Shown: in pieces, positions 59,150 to 64,000 of the stretch
How positions within the stretch are numbered: position 1 is the first letter of the stretch
How the letters are laid out: every line of letters begins with the position of its first letter
Origin: Engraulis encrasicolus
Taxonomy: Eukaryota > Chordata > Actinopteri > Clupeiformes > Engraulidae
Assembly: GCF_034702125.1 (NCBI RefSeq)
Contig: NC_085875.1
Coordinates: forward strand, 43,878,270 to 43,942,269
Length of the DNA stretch: 64,000 nt
Direction of reading: 5' to 3'
The notes under the pieces: generated by a model
The model's database searches: none
What the model was told of the DNA's origin: nothing
Seen by the model: the letters and a program-made list of their open reading frames with translations, nothing else
Position numbers and translations under genes: made by a program

Positions 59150-59680
59150 CCCAGAACTAAACCAGCTTGATGACACCAGGTGTTTGAAGCCATAGACATA
59201 TTTTACATATATTACACATGTCTATGATTGAAGGTGTCACCCTCAAAACTTGCCCCTTAGTCCTGCCCCATTCATCCCCGAAAACGAGGTCAGCTGGAGA
59301 CACTGGATGTTGAAGTGGTCTCCCTCAACCTGCCCCTTAGCCCCAATCAATGTATACTGTAAATGTCTGCTCCCCCTGTCCCCCCCATCCCCATCCTCTA
59401 CACCAGTTTGAGACACTGGGTGTTGAAGCTGTCCCCCTTACAACTTGCCCCTTAGCCCCCCATAAATGTATACATGTCTATGCTCCCCCTGGTCTGCCTG
59501 TCCGCCCATCCACATCCTCTACACCAGTTTAAGACACTGAGTGTCGACTCTGTCCCCCTCACAACCTGCCCCTTATCCCCCATAAATCATGTATGTTCTT
59601 CCCCTGGCCTGCATCTCCATCCCCATCCTCTACACCAGCTTAAGACACTGGGTGTTGAAGCTGTCCCCCTCGCGGCCGGC
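59150..59680 (-). repeat. trappc12: Tandem array derived from the end of the last trappc12 coding exon
   Basis: Copies of acaccagcttaagacactgg followed by tgttgaagctgtccccct recur near 59641 (the real exon end), 59530, 59409, 59295 and, decayed, 59165. Spacing is 109-135 bp. On the minus strand they read as copies of the C-terminal codons and stop. Confidence 0.9.
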
Positions 59681-59872
59681 CACCGCCTCCAGCAGGGCCT
59701 GCTTCTTCTGGGTGCTGCGCGAGGACTCCAGCTCGTACATGGTGGTGAGGTTGAAGAGCACGCTCTCGTGCAGGTAGAGCGCCGGGTCCTGCTGCACCAG
59801 GCTCTCCAGCTGACGCAGCGACTCCTTCAGCCGGCCCAGGTACAGCAGACACACGGCCGCGTTGTTGTTCGC
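59630..59872 (-). CDS. trappc12: trappc12 last coding exon
   Basis: It encodes [17 protein letters not shown] to TQCLKLV-stop, 80 residues, GC-rich at third positions unlike the surrounding DNA. Acceptor CTGTCCAG|GCGAAC. Its 3' end is the source of the downstream tandem array. Confidence 0.96.
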   Translation of the reverse strand, partial: ANNNAAVCLLYLGRLKESLRQLESLVQQDPALYLHESVLFNLTTMYELESSRSTQKKQALLEAVAGREGDSFNTQCLKLV

Positions 59873-61528
59873 CTGGACAGGGGGGATGAGAGAGGGTGGG
59901 TGGTGTAGGGAAAAGAAACGGAGTAGAGAGAACATTTTACTACAGGTAAACAATACTATTATTTGGCAATATGGCATCATGACTTGCGTAAATATGACAC
60001 GCTCATTTGAACTGACTATCGCGTGTGTCCAATAGGCCTTTGCAAGTTAAGGCGTGCTCCACAAACACCCTGTGACAGGTTAGGTCTGGGCACAATGTCG
60101 CAAGAGGGTGCAGGATTGTGGTTAGGGTAGGATTTATTTATTTATTTATTTTCCTTTATTTAGCCAGGATTGTCCCATTGAGACTACAGTCTCTTCTGCC
60201 AGGGAGTCCTGGTCAAAATGGCAGCATACATATAGTTACAGACACAGACAAACACATAGACAAAAAGGAAAATAAATGTACAAAAAACACATTAAGAAGA
60301 ATACGTTTACATAAAACGTATTTTGAGATAAAAAGTAGCCTATGTGCTGCATAGTCAGAAACAACGACACTCCTCTGTGTATACTGTATTAATTTCCCTC
60401 TTAAAAGTCTCTAATGAGGGCAGAGAGTCCATACATAATATCTTCTGCAACTCATTCCATAGATATGGGGCATAAAAAGAAATGGGCACAAAAAATATGG
60501 TGGGCACAAAAAATACTTTGCACGCGTAAGAGACTTGCTACTTACCACAGGGTTCTTGGGATCCATCTTCAGGACACCAGAAAAGCACGTGTGGGCCTCG
60601 GAGTAGTTATTCTGACTGAGGAACACAAACGCCCTGGAGAAAGACAGACGAGAGGTGAGGGCACGACAATCTTTTTTTTTTTAAAAGAACACACAAGATG
60701 AATATATAGTGCATCTCTATTTCACACACTCTCTGTCACACACACACACACACATACACACACAGCAAGATTTTTAAGGAATGTTCAACACAATCTTAGC
60801 AAGTGCTACCCGATGTCTCGGCTCACGCTGGGAATGGTAAAAATACATTTGCAAGGAGAGGTGTGACCTCTGGTAGGAAGATCAACGTTGTGCGTCTGCA
60901 CTAGCACTACACCCAGATGGAGTTAGGGATGCACTGTGACTCTGTGTCCTTAAGACATTGTTAATGAACACACACGTGCACAAACGTGCACACACATACA
61001 CTCTCTTTTAATCTCTCCTCTCTCACATATACACAATCTCTCTCTCTCACGCACACCCTTTTCTCTTACCTATTCATCAGCACTGCAGTCTCCTGCATCT
61101 GTCCCCCTGCCTTCGCCTGGCAGGCGCTCTCCACCTCCTGGAAGTACTTCTCCGCAGTCTTGATGTCCCCAATCTAATAATAAAGACGATAGCAAAACAA
61201 TTATCACTTCGGGCCAGCGATCGCACGCTTCAGCGAGCGCCGTCTGTTGTTATCATAATCTTTTGGAGTCAGTCGACGGCTGCGGCGGCGGTGGCGCACA
61301 TGCTAACTGATGATCACGGGGAGACTGTGTGCCTTAGACTTTATCTCTTGCTACTGCAGCTGCTGCTGCTGCTGCTGTGCCTGGGCACTATCAGCGAGAG
61401 AACGGTCAAAATGATGAAAGGAATAAACAGAAGGAAAAGGGTGGTGCTAAGGCTGATACCTGACCGCTCTGGACTTTGAGGGGTGGTAAGAGAACAGGTC
61501 AGATTGGTGGTGGGGGAGAGGAGAGAGA

Positions 61529-61584
<56 letters not shown>

Positions 61585-62415
61585 GAGAGAAAGAGAGAGA
61601 CACAGAGAGAGAGAGACAGAGGCAGGCAATTTTAGATTAGGGCCCCAGTGGGTCCGTAGCATCTGATACAGAGGTGGGGTGGGGGACAGGTGGGTAGGGA
61701 AGGAGGAGGGCACCTGGCTGGTGCTGTTCCCACTTCCAAAAAAAGAGAAAAGGGGAAAAAAAATCTAAAGTTGTGAAAAAAGTGAGTAAAAGACACAGAG
61801 TTGGTGGCAAGTGCACTGGGACAAAAAGGAGAGATTTGTTGTTATTATTACCATAATATTAGCTTGACTTTTATCGCTGGTCGCTTTAATTTGCTTTGGT
61901 CGCTTTATTTGCCGACCTTCCGTAGAGAAATAATAACTTCCGTTGCTCAGGTAGCGTAGGTCACTTTTGGTGTACATATAGCTTAACTACTGGCAGCGCA
62001 TTTCATTGAGGCAGTCATTTTTGACGGCACAGCGGGGCCCCATGGCTCGGAGGGCTAAGGGCCACTAGCCAGGCCGTGCCCTCCTAGTGACGCAACAACT
62101 TCAGCGTTGCTCCTAGTCAGGGCAAGAGCAATACAAATATAGTTTCTGAGCTCCCCACTTTTTAGGGAAGCAAACAACCATTAGTAGACCAAAGGAGGCG
62201 GGTCAACCATGCAGTTTGGGAAACGTTAATTGTTATGCTCTTGGTGAGAGCAAGTCTCAAAGAGATTTGAAAGTTGATGGTAATCAGCCTAAAGGGCCGC
62301 CATTACTACACAGTACCTGCAGGAAGATGCGGCCAATGCCGCTCAGCAGCTGCACCCGCTGCTCCGGCTCATAGCTGATGATGGAGTGGTACGTCTCCAC
62401 CGCCAACACATAGTC
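59630..62415 (-). CDS. trappc12: Trafficking protein particle complex subunit 12 (TRAPPC12), C-terminal four exons (partial)
   Basis: TRAPPC12 is a TPR subunit of TRAPPIII, acting in ER-Golgi tethering and autophagy, and is also reported at kinetochores in mitosis. Visible coding exons (minus strand): 62415-62317, 61173-61070, 60633-60546 and 59872-59630, giving the last 177 residues; the upstream exons lie beyond the right edge. Recognised blocks: [40 protein letters not shown], the TPR pair [20 protein letters not shown] and [20 protein letters not shown], then [20 protein letters not shown] and [22 protein letters not shown]. All introns are GT-AG and phases agree. Human ends [13 protein letters not shown]. 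Confidence 0.96.
60125..60510 (-). mobile_element. Retroelement 3'-end-like sequence
   Basis: tttatttagccaggattgtc, ccattgagac and agggagtcctggtcaaaatg form a motif set common in fish LINE 3' regions. In trappc12 last intron. Class assignment is from memory. Confidence 0.45.
60546..60633 (-). CDS. trappc12: trappc12 penultimate exon
   Basis: It encodes [20 protein letters not shown] to DPKNPV, a TPR helix pair. The first base completes an Arg codon from the preceding exon. Donor CCTGTG|GTAAGT. Confidence 0.96.
61070..61173 (-). CDS. trappc12: trappc12 exon (antepenultimate)
   Basis: It encodes [20 protein letters not shown] to ETAVLMN plus two bases of an Arg codon. Acceptor TTATTAG; donor AATAG|GTAAGA. 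Confidence 0.96.
61519..61621. repeat. (GA)n repeat with CAGA interruptions
   Basis: About 100 bp of purine-rich GA with periodic C; intronic in trappc12. Confidence 0.96.
62317..62415 (-). CDS. trappc12: trappc12 exon (fourth from the end)
   Basis: It encodes [20 protein letters not shown] to GIGRIFLQ, 33 codons, phase 0. Acceptor CTCTCAG|GACTAT; donor CTGCAG|GTACTG. The most upstream trappc12 exon I can recognise. Confidence 0.95.
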
Positions 62416-62454
62416 CTGAGAGAGGAGAGGAGAGGAGACAAAGGGGTGGTGGTA

Positions 62455-62610
62455 GAGAGAGGGAGAGGGAGAGAGAGAGAGAGAGAGAAAGGGAGGGAGA
62501 GAGGGGGGGAGAGAGAGAGAAAGAGAGAGAGAGAGGGGCAGAGGGACATAGAGAGGTGGGAGGAGAGATAAATGGAGGGCGAGAGAGAATGGGGAAAAAA
62601 AGAAAGGGAC

Positions 62611-62655
<45 letters not shown>

Positions 62656-62660
62656 GGGGA
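62455..62660. repeat. GA-rich polypurine tract
   Basis: Imperfect (GA)n with GGGA and GGAA variants over 200 bp. Confidence 0.95.
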
Positions 62661-63081
62661 AAGAGGGGGAGGTGGCACACACAGGAACAAATTAATCAAT
62701 TGGCCTAGGTCAACACACAAGGTGTGTGAGTGTAAGTGTCTGTGTACGCGTGTGTGTACTTGTGTGTGCTTGTGTGTGTGTGTGTGTGGCTGGCCTGGTC
62801 GGGGGTCGGCTAGTGTCCGTGATACAGCTGCGGCTTCTGGCTCCCGAAGATCAGTCATGTGGATGCCCAGATAAATGCTGAACTATGCTCCTGCTCAGGC
62901 CCATAACTCAAGACAATAGGCCTCCACAACGATCCATATTATAGGATTCTCCGGCCTGTGAGGGCGAAAAAAAAGGGCTGATAAGACAAGAAGGTGACGT
63001 GGGGAGCGTTTAGCATCGGGATGTTTAGAAAGTATGGAAGCCATTTCCTCCTGTGATCTACTATGCTGAGTCCATTGGAGG

Positions 63082-63083
<2 letters not shown>

Positions 63084-63138
<55 letters not shown>
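63084..63138. repeat. (TG)n microsatellite
   Basis: About 27 uninterrupted TG units. Confidence 0.98.
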
Positions 63139-63139
<1 letters not shown>

Positions 63140-63336
63140 CACTGGAGGTATGCAAGGCAGTGTGTGGGGAGCTGTTCTATGTAGGTGTGTGTGTGTGACA
63201 AGAGAATGTGCACATGTATACGGGTCAAAGACATTTTTTGGACTCGGCATGTAATGCCCACAAATTAATTAGTAATTGGTGGTTATATGCTGCAATGAAT
63301 ACGCTTCCTAGATAGTCCACTAAAAACACACCTATA

Positions 63337-63338
<2 letters not shown>

Positions 63339-63433
<95 letters not shown>

Positions 63434-63520
63434 AGAGTGTGCGTGAGAGTGTGTGTGAGAGTGTGTGTGAGAGAGAGAGAGAGAGCGAGAGAGCGAGAGA
63501 GAGAAGGAGAGAGAGAGAGA

Positions 63521-63559
<39 letters not shown>

Positions 63560-63560
63560 A
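63339..63560. repeat. (TG)n - (GA)n compound microsatellite
   Basis: About 45 TG units, a GTGTGCGTGAGA transition zone, then about 90 bp of GA ending in three gagtta hexamers. Confidence 0.98.
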
Positions 63561-63938
63561 GAGTTAGAGTTAGAAAAAGCGTTTTTGTGTGCGGTTCATG
63601 ACTTGACCACTGGGTGGCTCTCTGTGTCAGCGAATAAGCAGCACCAAGCTTTCAGTCTGACAGTGACAAAGAAAGGAAGACCAGGCAGGATTGCTAACGA
63701 CCACCAAAACTGTCACTAGCTTTCCCCATTATGTTTGGCCACAACAACAACAAAAGAACATGGCAGACTATGTAATAAACATGTGATCTACAGTCAATAA
63801 ATACTAAGTCGCTGGAAAATGTGTAGAATAGTATAATATGAGCAAGATTGTGAATATCAGTGTGAGGATTATCCATCCACTACCAATACAACAAATTGTC
63901 TATACATACAACTCACCATCTATCGCACTACATCATTG

Positions 63939-64000
63939 TTAAAGGTGCAGTATGTACGATTTTTACAACTATGCTGCTCATTGAAGCTGTGCTACCTATT
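63939..64000. mobile_element. Left end of a TTAA-type MITE, cut by the window edge
   Basis: ttaaaggtgcagtatgtacg and ctgctcattgaagctgtgct parallel the element at 51883-52249 (ttaaagggacactgtgcagg; ctgctcattgaaaatgagct). Confidence 0.6.

Larger units (their letters stand above)
57386..59629 (-). other. trappc12: trappc12 3' UTR / convergent intergenic region
   Basis: A minus-strand AATAAA at 57549-57544 could end a 2.1-kb trappc12 3' UTR about 160 bp from the adi1 cleavage site. The interval holds a 166-bp tandem duplication (58161-58480) and the exon-derived array described separately. No other gene. Confidence 0.5.
62416..64000 (-). other. trappc12 intron to the window edge
   Basis: Mostly simple repeats: GA-rich 62455-62660, (TG)n 63084-63138, (TG)n then (GA)n 63339-63560. 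A TTAA-type MITE begins at 63939. No further exon recognised. Confidence 0.7.

Overview
This is genomic DNA from a ray-finned (teleost-type) fish. Five spliced protein-coding genes use canonical GT-AG introns and encode proteins that are vertebrate by sequence. The rest is AT-rich intronic and intergenic DNA, dense in dinucleotide microsatellites, tRNA-derived SINEs, L2-like LINE tails and short hAT-type elements, as is typical of fish. The species cannot be named from the sequence.

Layout. (1) 1-5,600: tmem30a (CDC50A, P4-ATPase flippase beta subunit), minus strand, all seven coding exons, 370 aa. (2) 6,655 to about 35,000: filip1 (filamin-A-interacting protein), minus strand, five coding exons, 1,290 aa, with a non-coding 5' part that probably reaches about 35 kb. 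This tmem30a-filip1 pair matches the order on human 6q14. (3) 40,379-43,139: an intact three-exon plus-strand gene for a 492-aa protein with an N-terminal zinc-finger-like motif, a coiled coil and a C-terminal YqaJ/lambda-exonuclease-type nuclease fold. The fold has an altered catalytic E-x-K motif. (4) 44,700-50,060: a degraded mobile-element complex made of two inverted arms around frameshifted coding remnants, later hit by LINEs and a SINE. (5) 51,135-57,385: adi1 (acireductone dioxygenase), plus strand, four exons, 177 aa, complete. (6) 59,630 to beyond the right edge: the last four coding exons of trappc12 (TRAPPIII TPR subunit), minus strand. The adi1/trappc12 tail-to-tail pair matches human 2p25, so the window joins two blocks that are on different human chromosomes.

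The genes do not form a pathway: flippase trafficking, cytoskeletal control, methionine salvage and vesicle tethering sit side by side. The most unusual material is structural: the YqaJ-type gene beside a composite double palindrome; tandem copies of the end of the last trappc12 coding exon in its 3' flank, one of them still encoding the same 12 C-terminal residues and stop; a decoy copy of the tmem30a exon 7 acceptor; nested hAT elements with a near-perfect 115-bp palindrome; and a LINE insertion whose empty site survives in an inverted paralogous copy 3-4 kb away. I found no CRISPR array, rRNA or bona fide tRNA gene.
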